DNA of 21,293 nucleotides from Desulfobacteraceae bacterium. Its GTDB lineage: Bacteria > Desulfobacterota > Desulfobacteria > Desulfobacterales > SG8-13. A program made the position numbers and the translations under genes. Shown here in pieces: positions 14,772-21,293 of the stretch. The DNA lies in the NCBI GenBank assembly GCA_029287875.1, contig JARFQH010000169.1:1-21293 (forward strand), written 5' to 3'. Positions within the stretch are counted from its first letter, which is position 1; every line of letters starts with the position of its first letter. The notes beneath the pieces were generated by a model that was given only the letters and a program-made list of their open reading frames with translations, searched no databases and was not told the origin of the DNA.

Positions 14772-16985
14772 TCAGGCTTTGTCGAGTTTGGCCCTGATGC
14801 CCCAGACGGCCTCGTAACCGGTAGCGGCATCCTCAACGGATCCGATCAGGGCGTTGACGTTAGCGCCCTTGCCGGCCAGGAATTTGCTGTGCGCCGTGTG
14901 GCCGAGCCCTGCGGGCAGTGCCACCACTCCCGGCATGATGCCCTCGAACAGATGCACCCGCACTCTGGCCGTGCCGCGCGGCGTTGTCAGGTTGGCGGCC
15001 TGCCCGTCTTGCAGGCCCAATTCACTGGCAGTGGCCGGATTAATCTCAATCAAAACGTCGTTGTTTTTTAAAACCGTGTCCGGAACGATTTTGATGACAA
15101 ACGGCGGATCACCGATGTAGCCGTTCCACAGTCGCATGGTATCGTAGGGCACCAGCACCAAAGGAAAGGCGGCTATATCGCCTTCCGGTTCGACCGGCGC
15201 GAAGCGGGCCATGGCGTCAATTTCGGCATTGGTAAATTCGAATCGGGACGATTTGGTTTCAAAGGTTGCCGGCTGCCCACCTGACCCTAATTTATCGCCG
15301 GCCCAGTAACCCTTTTCGTTGAGCACAATCCACTTATCACCGAGCGTCTCTTTCAGGCAGGTTTGGTAATCTTCCCAGGGGAAAGCCGCGGCAACGGTTC
15401 CGCCCAATGACCGGGCCAGTTCGATCACCACGTCCCCGACGGACCGCGTATTGAAAAGCGGCTTAACCACCGGCCGGGTCAAGTTGACAATCGGCAGAGG
15501 GTATCCGGCCGCAATCGGCCGATCTTCGTATTGTTCAAGATAGATGGGGCTCGGCAGAATAAAATCGGCCAACTCGGCCGTCTCCCCCAGGTAGGACGAA
15601 AAGCTGACAACCATGGGGATCTTCTTGAAAGCATCGCTAAAAGCCTTGCTGTTCGGCAGCGAATAACACGGATTGGCGTCTGATACGAACAGCACCTGTA
15701 GCGGCGAGTCTGCACTCGAATTGACGGCTTCCGGTAGTCGATTGAGCAGATAACGAGCGTGTGGATACTGACTGCCGCCGGCTTGATCAACCCGTTCCTG
15801 TTGCATACCGGCAGCGGCAACGGCATCCATTTCCGGTTCCGGCCAATCGATGTAGTCCGGCTCGGGCACCGCTCGCACCCCTCCCTGCCGATCGATACCA
15901 CCGACCAGGGCATTGAGAGCGTGAACGGCCATTACCTCCTTCAGGCTGCCGGGGCTCTGCCCCTTGCCCCGCCCGCAGACGGCCAGTGGTTTACGGGCAC
16001 CGGCAAAATCCCTTGCCAGCTTAGCGATTGTCGACGGGTCAACTCCGGTAATCTTCGCGGCGCTCTCGGTATCGTAATTTTCAAGCAACACCTGCTGCCA
16101 CGAATCGAATCCGCTCGACTGGGCGTTGACAAAATCGGCGTTGTAAAGGGACTCCTTGACGATCACGCCGGCCAGACTCAGCGCCAGCACACCCTCGGTA
16201 CCGGGGTTGATGGGAATCCAGCTGTCGGCTTTGGCCGCGGTTCGCGACTGGCGCGGTTCGATTTGAACCAGCTTGCCGCTGCGCTCACACCAGCGGCTGT
16301 GGGCCTGAAAAATATTGACCGGCGTCCCCCAACCGTCGAGCAAACCGCTGCCGAAGCTCAAGACGTAGTCGGCGTTCTCGAAGTCGAAACCGGCCGAGGC
16401 GCGGACCCCTTGCATCAGATACAGCGCCAATTCGTAGGTGTCCTGAATGGACGGGACGCGGAAAAACTGCGGAGACCCGTAAACGGTTAAAAAACGGTTC
16501 AACAGTTCCGGTACGGTACCGCGATCCGTGCCGGCGATACAGGCGACGCGGTGGGGCTGTCCGCGCTCTCTTAATTCCTTCAGCCTGGCGGAAATTTCAC
16601 CCAGGGCCTCTTCCCAGGAGATTTCGACCAACCGGCCGCCGACGTTTTTCATGGGCGCCTTTACGCGCTGCGGCCCATAGAGCAATTGGGCTCCGGCCAA
16701 CCCCAGCGTGCACAAACCGCCGTTGTTGATTGGGTGACCCGCCAACCCTTCGATTTTAACCACCCGGTCGTCGACCTTGCGAACACTGATGCCGCAGCCA
16801 CCGGGACAAAGCGTACACGCAGAGTTAACGGTGCTGACCTCGCCCTTCTCTGGAATCGGCACCCAGGGCCACATCTGGGTCCAGATGGATATATCATCCG
16901 TCAGTTTCCAGGGCAGCGGCGAGAGTGCGGTCCCTGCGGCACCACCGATTAAAAACGACAAGAAACTTCTTCTGTCAATCTTCAT
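14772..16985 (-). CDS. qrcB: QrcB, molybdopterin-oxidoreductase-like subunit with Tat signal
   Basis: This 737-aa protein of the DMSO-reductase superfamily starts with a twin-arginine signal, DRRSFLSFLIGGAAGTA (4-20), so it is exported folded to the periplasm. A [4Fe-4S] site follows: C57, C60, C64 and C92 (CTLCPGGCG, then GGLCTLG). The rest follows the pterin-binding fold (for example VACIAGTDRG, VLSFGSGLLDGWG, VCGRGKGQSPG). A C-terminal domain with NPATASELGLQDGQAANLTT and AGLGHTAHS completes the family pattern. As I recall, the purified Desulfovibrio Qrc complex has no molybdenum, so this subunit may be structural and not catalytic. The metal ligand cannot be judged from sequence alone. 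AAGGGGATG precedes the ATG. It is the second gene of the operon. Confidence 0.92.
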   Translation of the reverse strand: MKIDRRSFLSFLIGGAAGTALSPLPWKLTDDISIWTQMWPWVPIPEKGEVSTVNSACTLCPGGCGISVRKVDDRVVKIEGLAGHPINNGGLCTLGLAGAQLLYGPQRVKAPMKNVGGRLVEISWEEALGEISARLKELRERGQPHRVACIAGTDRGTVPELLNRFLTVYGSPQFFRVPSIQDTYELALYLMQGVRASAGFDFENADYVLSFGSGLLDGWGTPVNIFQAHSRWCERSGKLVQIEPRQSRTAAKADSWIPINPGTEGVLALSLAGVIVKESLYNADFVNAQSSGFDSWQQVLLENYDTESAAKITGVDPSTIAKLARDFAGARKPLAVCGRGKGQSPGSLKEVMAVHALNALVGGIDRQGGVRAVPEPDYIDWPEPEMDAVAAAGMQQERVDQAGGSQYPHARYLLNRLPEAVNSSADSPLQVLFVSDANPCYSLPNSKAFSDAFKKIPMVVSFSSYLGETAELADFILPSPIYLEQYEDRPIAAGYPLPIVNLTRPVVKPLFNTRSVGDVVIELARSLGGTVAAAFPWEDYQTCLKETLGDKWIVLNEKGYWAGDKLGSGGQPATFETKSSRFEFTNAEIDAMARFAPVEPEGDIAAFPLVLVPYDTMRLWNGYIGDPPFVIKIVPDTVLKNNDVLIEINPATASELGLQDGQAANLTTPRGTARVRVHLFEGIMPGVVALPAGLGHTAHSKFLAGKGANVNALIGSVEDAATGYEAVWGIRAKLDKA

Positions 16986-17072
16986 CGATTCATCCCCTTA
17001 TATCTGAGCAAACGGCAAAATTTTTCACAGGAAACCCTAATATTGGTGCAGAAAGACGCACCGGCGACGGCA

Positions 17073-17783
17073 TTAGTGGTGGCACACAAAGCAGCCGCCT
17101 TTGTGGGTTTGCACGCTTCCTTGATTGACATTTTCTTCTACGTGGCATTCGGAGCAGTCATCCATTTTCATCCGGTCCCAGCTGTTGCGCTTGATTCCTG
17201 AAATGTTATGGCCCCAGATATCACGACTGTAACGGCTGATCCGATTGTATTCATAGGGTCGCAATTCTTCGCTCTCGCCGATGTGACCGTGGCAGCTGAC
17301 ACAGTCCATGCCGGCCTTTTTGACGTGAGCGGCGTGCGAAAAAAAGACACAAGGGGGTTGTCTCGAATAGACCAGCCAGGGGACTTCCCGGCCTTTTTGG
17401 ACGAACTCGGTGACGAAATATTCCTCGGCTTCGCTATCGCCCTGCACCTCTTCATGGCAGTCGATGCATTGCGCAAGCTTCGGAACGCCAGAGTAGCTGC
17501 CGTCCTCGCGGAAGAAATGACAGCTCTCACAGCCCGCGTCGACCAGCTCGTTGTGCTTCTCATGGTTGAAAACGACCGGTTGCTCTTTCTGGGAATAAAG
17601 GAGCTTGGGAAAGACCACCCATCCCACGACCAGGCTGGCGACGAAGCCGATAATAAAAAACAGGGTAATCGACGCGCTGGACCCATCCTGCTTTTTGTTT
17701 CCACTTCCCGAAGACGCCGTTTCCGCTACCTTGCCGGCTGCATTTTCCGATTCCGTCCTGTCAAGATCGTCTGCTGTACTCAT
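17073..17783 (-). CDS. qrcA: QrcA, membrane-anchored multihaem cytochrome c
   Basis: This 236-aa protein has a polar N-terminus (1-38), one membrane span (about 40-58, LFFIIGFVASLVVGWVVF) and a periplasmic domain with five CxxCH haem-binding motifs: C85ESCH, C106IDCH, C161VSCH, C210SECH and C231FVCH. Other His that could be axial ligands are at 74, 77, 150, 153, 167, 192, 227 and 236. In sulfate reducers QrcA takes electrons from the periplasmic type I cytochrome c3, which is reduced by hydrogenases and formate dehydrogenases, and passes them through QrcB/C/D to menaquinone. The described Desulfovibrio protein has six haems; only five motifs are seen here. The gene opens the operon, after a promoter at 17982-18010 and a long leader. 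Haem attachment probably depends on resB-ccsA just upstream. Confidence 0.9.
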   Translation of the reverse strand: MSTADDLDRTESENAAGKVAETASSGSGNKKQDGSSASITLFFIIGFVASLVVGWVVFPKLLYSQKEQPVVFNHEKHNELVDAGCESCHFFREDGSYSGVPKLAQCIDCHEEVQGDSEAEEYFVTEFVQKGREVPWLVYSRQPPCVFFSHAAHVKKAGMDCVSCHGHIGESEELRPYEYNRISRYSRDIWGHNISGIKRNSWDRMKMDDCSECHVEENVNQGSVQTHKGGCFVCHH

Positions 17784-17981
17784 GGAAACTCCGTCTGTGA
17801 TTGATTGGTGGTGTCACGGCCTGACGGATGCTAAAACCCTCCGTCTTGCTCCGCATGACGCCGTCTGCGGGCGGCCGAACCGAAGCGGCAATTGTGAACC
17901 ATAAGCGCTGCAGAGCGTCGTTTCAGCATAGCTGCCTGAAGCATCCTGCAGTACCTTTGACCGGCGGGCAAAATTTTGGGT

Positions 17982-18010
17982 TGTGTACCTTGAGAGCCTT
18001 TTTTTGTCAA
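17982..18010 (-). promoter_or_regulatory. Promoter of the qrc operon
   Basis: A perfect -35 box TTGACA (18010-18005 on the minus strand), a 17-base spacer with an A-tract and the -10 box TACACA (17987-17982) start 7 bases after the ccsA stop codon. This leaves an untranslated leader of about 190 bases before qrcA, with a CAAAATTTTG palindrome near its start and no gene. Confidence 0.62.
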
Positions 18011-18017
18011 GGGAAAA

Positions 18018-18863
18018 TCATTGCCCCATGGCCCCGTAACTGTGCAAACCGGGAAGCAGATTGACGCCGAAATAAGTGAACAGCACGGCAGCAAATCCGA
18101 TCACCGAAAGATAGGCGATGCGGCGACCGTGCCAGCCGCGCATCAGCTTGGCATGCAGAAGCGTGGCATAGATGAACCAGGTGATTAGTGACCAGGTCTC
18201 CTTTGGATCCCAACCCCAGTAACGACCCCAGGCCGAATTGGCCCAAACGGCCCCCGAAATAATACCGACCGAGAGAAAAAGGAATCCGAACATGATCATC
18301 TGGTGTGTCAGGTCATCAATCACGTTCGGTTTCGGAAAACGATCGAGCACCGAACCTTTTGGGTCCGGTTCACGTTGTCGGATGAGGTACATGATGCTGA
18401 GCCCGAAAGCAACGGCAAAGGCGGCATAGCCGATAAAGCAGGTGATTACATGCGCGATCAGCCAGTTGCTTTTCAATGCCGGCAGCAGCGGTTGGATGCG
18501 GTCACTAATGTTGGGAGACAGGGAAGCGTAAGCCATCGCCAAGAAGGCCAGCGGCATGGTGAAGGCCCCGATGACGCGGTTTCCGTAGCGGCGTTCGATG
18601 AAAAGATAGAGCAGGGTAATCGTCCAGGCAAAAAAGACCAGCGATTCATAGAGGTTGGATAAGGGAGCGTGTCCAATCCCCATCCGGTAAGACTCCACCC
18701 AGCGCATGACGATCCCTGCGGTGTTGCCGATCAGGCCTAAAAGCGCCACCCAGGTCCCCAGTACACCCAGGGTCTGCCGCCTGAAAACAAAACACACAAG
18801 GTACAGAAACGCAGAAAAACCGTATATAAAAGTGGTAATGGAAAGTGTCAGCGAACTGTTCAT
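18018..18863 (-). CDS. ccsA: Cytochrome c biogenesis protein CcsA/ResC (system II)
   Basis: This 281-aa multi-span membrane protein is the haem-handling half of the system II cytochrome c synthase. The WWD signature is clear: WANSAWGRYWGWDPKETW (207-224). The conserved His expected to bind haem are visible at 138 (LIAHVITCFIGY), 237 (LLHAKL) and 274 (GVNLLPGLHSYG). It presents haem at the outer face of the inner membrane for covalent attachment to CxxCH apocytochromes. The ATG lies 3 bases after the resB stop, with AAAGGATG as ribosome-binding site, so the two are translated together. Its likely clients include QrcA, encoded just downstream. Confidence 0.94.
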   Translation of the reverse strand: MNSSLTLSITTFIYGFSAFLYLVCFVFRRQTLGVLGTWVALLGLIGNTAGIVMRWVESYRMGIGHAPLSNLYESLVFFAWTITLLYLFIERRYGNRVIGAFTMPLAFLAMAYASLSPNISDRIQPLLPALKSNWLIAHVITCFIGYAAFAVAFGLSIMYLIRQREPDPKGSVLDRFPKPNVIDDLTHQMIMFGFLFLSVGIISGAVWANSAWGRYWGWDPKETWSLITWFIYATLLHAKLMRGWHGRRIAYLSVIGFAAVLFTYFGVNLLPGLHSYGAMGQ

Positions 18864-18866
18864 TGG

Positions 18867-20348
18867 TCATCCTTTGTGGTTTTCTGGTCGGTTGTGACCG
18901 GTGTGTCCCCCGGTTTCGAGCAATTCATCGGCGATGGTTTCGACCTTTCTTCGCATGCCGAGTTTGTTCTTGTTGGCGTTGCCCGACACCGTTACAAGGC
19001 TCTGCCGGCCGCTGCGGGCCACCTCGATGCACAGTCTCTGATGCGACATGAAAAATGTGATGAAACAACCGATGATCATCAACACAAAGCCCGTGTAGAC
19101 GACCCAGACACCGGGGTCCCTTGTCACCTGCAGTCCGGTATAGAATCGTTTGGTCTGCTGGCCCGGCAGAGGACCCATATCATCGATCGAAATCAGGACC
19201 GCATCATTGCGTTGGGGATTGATCATGGGACCCATACGATCGAAACCTGGAAATTTCAATGGCAGGACCACCTCCACCGGCACACCGTTTTTCTGGGTCA
19301 GCGTACCGATTATGGCCGGGCCCAGTTCCTTGCCTCGGAAATCATAGCTATTCTTGAATTCTTTGATTTCGAATTCGCCGAGGTCTTCCGGTATGGTGAT
19401 TTTCTCCCCGATACGCACCTTTTTGTTATAGACCATGCCGGTTTCTTTGCTGGTGAGACTCAAAGCGATCTCTTCGGGTACAGCGGCTATCGAGCGTTCT
19501 GGAGGCAGTTCACCGTAGCTGGATTGGAAAAAATTGATCCCCTTGTAGCGCAGCGGATGATTGACCAAGACGTCTTTTTGCAAAACCGTCTGCTCGTTTT
19601 CGACAATTGACAGGCGGCTGCGATATTCCTTGGGCATGCCGGAGGGATAGAAACTGACATCGAAATCCTCGCAGCGGATGTCGAAGTCCAGTTGAATCGG
19701 CTTGCCCGAGTTCCTGAGCAGAACCGTGCGGGTCATTTCCCCCTCGGCGATGTTGACGAATCCCTCGAAACCGAACAGAGAACCGAGCAACCCACCGATC
19801 AGCAAAACAACCACGCTGGCATGGACGACGTAAACACCGAGGCGGGTCCAGCGCCATTTTTCAGCAAAAAAGACAAATCCTTCCGCGGTCGTGTCGCTGC
19901 GGTGATAATTGAACTTTTTCGTCACGAAGCCCTCGATGACTGGACTCAGTTCTTGTGCCGCGCGAGGGTCCTTGCGACTGATTTTGTGTTTGTCGCCGCG
20001 GTATCGGGCAAGATTAAACTGCGGATGCTTGGCGAAGACGATTTTCAAGGTAGCTGAAAGGCGATTCAAGGAGCAGACAATGATATTGACCGTCAGCAGA
20101 ACCAGGAGCAGCTGGAACCACCATGAATGGTACATGTCGAAAATATCGAGAATCTCGAAAAGACGGTAATAGAACTCACCGAACGCCCGGCGATAATTCT
20201 CCGGGCTTTCATTTTGCGGGATGAGCGTTCCGATTATCGAGGTGGCCGCCAGCGTCATCAAAAGGGTGACGGTAAGCTTTACGGAAGCAAAAAAGCTCCA
20301 GAGCGCGTTGGGTTTCGGAGAATCGCCTGGAATCTCCTTGGTGTCCAT
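18867..20348 (-). CDS. resB: Cytochrome c biogenesis protein ResB/Ccs1 (system II)
   Basis: This 493-aa protein is the partner of CcsA. The spans are at about 17-43, 76-97, 168-193 and 413-434, with a large periplasmic domain (about 195-410) between the last two. That domain contains the family hallmark NHPLRYKGINFFQSSYG (263-279). His176 in span 3 and His436 at the end of span 4 are in the places expected for haem contact or the thiol/apocytochrome chaperone function. I chose the ATG at 20348 because AAAGGA lies 8 bases before it and the next residues (MDTKEIPGDSPKPNALWSFF) fit a cytoplasmic N-terminus. An upstream in-frame ATG at 20420 lies within the probable promoter. The C-terminal tail after residue 440 is long, polar and unconserved in look. 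It forms a tight pair with ccsA. Confidence 0.93.
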   Translation of the reverse strand: MDTKEIPGDSPKPNALWSFFASVKLTVTLLMTLAATSIIGTLIPQNESPENYRRAFGEFYYRLFEILDIFDMYHSWWFQLLLVLLTVNIIVCSLNRLSATLKIVFAKHPQFNLARYRGDKHKISRKDPRAAQELSPVIEGFVTKKFNYHRSDTTAEGFVFFAEKWRWTRLGVYVVHASVVVLLIGGLLGSLFGFEGFVNIAEGEMTRTVLLRNSGKPIQLDFDIRCEDFDVSFYPSGMPKEYRSRLSIVENEQTVLQKDVLVNHPLRYKGINFFQSSYGELPPERSIAAVPEEIALSLTSKETGMVYNKKVRIGEKITIPEDLGEFEIKEFKNSYDFRGKELGPAIIGTLTQKNGVPVEVVLPLKFPGFDRMGPMINPQRNDAVLISIDDMGPLPGQQTKRFYTGLQVTRDPGVWVVYTGFVLMIIGCFITFFMSHQRLCIEVARSGRQSLVTVSGNANKNKLGMRRKVETIADELLETGGHTGHNRPENHKG

Positions 20349-20391
20349 TATATGTCCTTTCCAGGGGTGATTTTTTAATCGCAAGTTTAGG

Positions 20392-20420
20392 TTCATATAA
20401 AATTGCAGCGGCCATTGCAA
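20392..20420 (-). promoter_or_regulatory. Possible promoter of resB-ccsA
   Basis: TTGCAA (20420-20415 on the minus strand), a 17-base spacer and TATGAA (20397-20392) lie 43 bases before the resB ATG. A moderate match to sigma-70 boxes. Confidence 0.4.
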
Positions 20421-20617
20421 CGGGAAAGGAGAACCCGCAGCAATTCTCGATGAAAATGAGAAACATGCAGATTACGCAGGGTGATCGAGAACCATTGGAG
20501 AACCAGGTCCTCTATGCCATAAACGGGTATCGAGTCGGAAACGCGGCGGGATAAACGGCACTTCGGTAAATGTCAGACAGCGGGAACCCGGCCTGCGGAC
20601 AGCCTGTTTTCGAAACC

Positions 20618-20668
20618 AAAAAGTCTTCAATTGCCGACCCCAAAGGCGGCGGCAAACTGAAGACTTTT
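20618..20668 (-). terminator. Terminator hairpin of the winged-helix-like gene
   Basis: A 17-bp stem with one small internal loop (AAAAGTCTTCA then TTGCCG, 20619-20636; CGGCAA then TGAAGACTTTT, 20650-20668) has a 13-base loop. On the minus strand it runs into TTTTT (20622-20618). It also has T's on the plus side, so it may work both ways. It lies about 130 bases after the stop codon of the gene at 20801. Confidence 0.65.
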
Positions 20669-20800
20669 GATATCGGATTCGATAAAACTGAATCGCAGAT
20701 CGCTTCGCCGTTCGACATACGAATCGATCCACGCCCAATTTGTTCGGGAGAAAAACGCCGATCTCTGCGTTCAGAAGCGCTTGGGATACGGCAGAATTTT

Positions 20801-21175
20801 TTAAGCTTTTGTGTAGATCCCCCGGGACATCGATTTTATCGACCCCTTTTTGGTCAATTTGTAAAGGGCATTGCTGAGTTGTCGCGGGTTCAGGTCCGTT
20901 TTTTCTTTCAACTGAGCAATGGAAATTCCTTTTCTGCTCTTTTTGATGACATCGAAAACCGAGTTTAGAACCGTTGCGCCCTTATCTACTTTAGCCATTT
21001 TTACCTTGTTGACAGGGGCTGCTTTTTTAGCCTTGGGTTTCGCCTTGGTGCTCTTGGAAACGGTTTTTTTCGCCGCAAGGCCCTTGTCGACTTGTTTCGA
21101 AAGCTTTTCTACCTGCTTTGAAAGGGCGGTGAGGTGTTTGGCGATACTCTTTAACTGATTACTTGCTTGTGTCAT
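20801..21175 (-). CDS. Small basic protein: coiled coil, Lys/Ala linker, winged-helix-like C-terminus
   Basis: I cannot name a family for this 124-aa protein. Three parts are visible. Residues 5-35 have heptad-like Leu/Val spacing (LKSIAKHLTALSKQVEKLSK) and should form a coiled coil, perhaps for oligomerisation. Residues 35-63 are a Lys/Ala/Pro-rich linker like a histone H1 tail (KSTKAKPKAKKAAPVNK). Residues 67-124 look like a winged helix: helix VLNSVFDVIKK, then ISIAQLKEKTDLNPRQLSNALYKLTKKGSIKSMSRGIY, a typical helix-turn-helix plus wing. A DNA- or RNA-binding, nucleoid-associated or regulatory role is inferred. The AGGGAGG ribosome-binding site about 11 bases before the ATG, a near-consensus promoter and a terminator make it a well-formed single-gene unit, probably well expressed. 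Confidence 0.8.
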   Translation of the reverse strand: MTQASNQLKSIAKHLTALSKQVEKLSKQVDKGLAAKKTVSKSTKAKPKAKKAAPVNKVKMAKVDKGATVLNSVFDVIKKSRKGISIAQLKEKTDLNPRQLSNALYKLTKKGSIKSMSRGIYTKA

Positions 21176-21235
21176 TTCGTCATTCCTCCCTGTTCATGTA
21201 AGATTTTTGGAACGATAACCTTTTTGCTTCCCTGT

Positions 21236-21263
21236 AGTATATATCGACCTGTTTAAATGTCAA
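21236..21263 (-). promoter_or_regulatory. Strong promoter of the winged-helix-like gene
   Basis: TTGACA (21263-21258 on the minus strand), a 16-base spacer and TATACT (21241-21236, five of six consensus bases) make the best sigma-70-type promoter in the window. The leader before the ATG is about 55 bases long. Confidence 0.75.
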
Positions 21264-21293
21264 CAAATAAAAATGAATTTTCGACAATTAATT

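Larger units (their letters stand above)
20349..20800. other. Non-coding gap between resB and the winged-helix gene
   Basis: About 450 bases with no convincing gene. It holds the likely resB promoter (20392-20420) and the terminator hairpin of the upstream gene (20618-20668). The direct repeat GACAGC occurs in the stretch 20575-20615. The short open frames here overlap one another on both strands and lack ribosome-binding sites. Confidence 0.5.

Noticed and set aside
15759..16490. 243-codon plus-strand frame opposite qrcB
   Set aside because: Shadow of qrcB; no start signals and no recognisable domain.
17831..18094. 87-codon frame in the qrc leader
   Set aside because: It starts inside ccsA, crosses the probable qrc promoter, and its composition is not protein-like.
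20472..20738. Minus-strand short frames upstream of resB
   Set aside because: They overlap a terminator hairpin, lack ribosome-binding sites and have odd composition. A dispersed repeat is possible but cannot be shown from one copy.

Overview
The window most likely comes from a mesophilic, fatty-acid-oxidising sulfate reducer of the Desulfobacterota (old Deltaproteobacteria, Desulfosarcina/Desulfobacteraceae-like). This is inferred from gene content, not from a search. The diagnostic part is a complete qrcABCD operon (periplasmic cytochrome c : menaquinone oxidoreductase of sulfate reducers). It sits with system II cytochrome c biogenesis genes, a tungsten-type aldehyde:ferredoxin oxidoreductase and a FadN/FadA beta-oxidation pair.

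Layout. 1-2824 is a tungsto/molybdo-enzyme neighbourhood: the C-terminal end of an aldehyde:ferredoxin oxidoreductase with its terminator, an unrecognised 206-aa protein, a long inverted-repeat element, a MoaD/ThiS-type carrier on the minus strand, and a divergent ThiF/MoeB-type activating enzyme. 3062-3262 is a cold-shock protein whose Shine-Dalgarno sits in one arm of a perfect 10-bp inverted repeat. 3489-7284 is a two-gene minus-strand beta-oxidation operon (fadN then fadA). Its promoter overlaps a perfect 18-bp palindrome that looks like a FadR-type operator. 7285-8172 is an AT-richer, gene-poor stretch with one small membrane-anchored hypothetical protein. 8173-11975 carries murA and comEC, overlapping or nearly so. 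12201-18010 is the qrc operon: its own promoter, qrcA, qrcB, qrcC, qrcD, a 52-aa single-span membrane protein not expected from the described complex, and a strong terminator. 18018-20348 is resB-ccsA. 20801-21175 is a small protein with a coiled coil, a Lys/Ala-rich linker and a winged-helix-like C-terminus, with a strong promoter and a terminator.

How the genes fit together. ResB/CcsA would attach the haems of QrcA and other periplasmic cytochromes. Qrc would pass electrons from periplasmic hydrogen or formate oxidation into the menaquinone pool. FadN and FadA carry out the hydratase, dehydrogenase and thiolase steps of beta-oxidation. The AOR oxidises aldehydes with ferredoxin, and the MoaD/ThiF pair may supply sulfur for its pterin cofactor.

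The best leads for something undescribed are the small protein at the end of qrc, the Shine-Dalgarno hairpins before csp and murA, the 137-bp inverted-repeat element, the unknown protein beside AOR, and the H1-like/winged-helix protein. No rRNA, tRNA, CRISPR array or transposase was seen.
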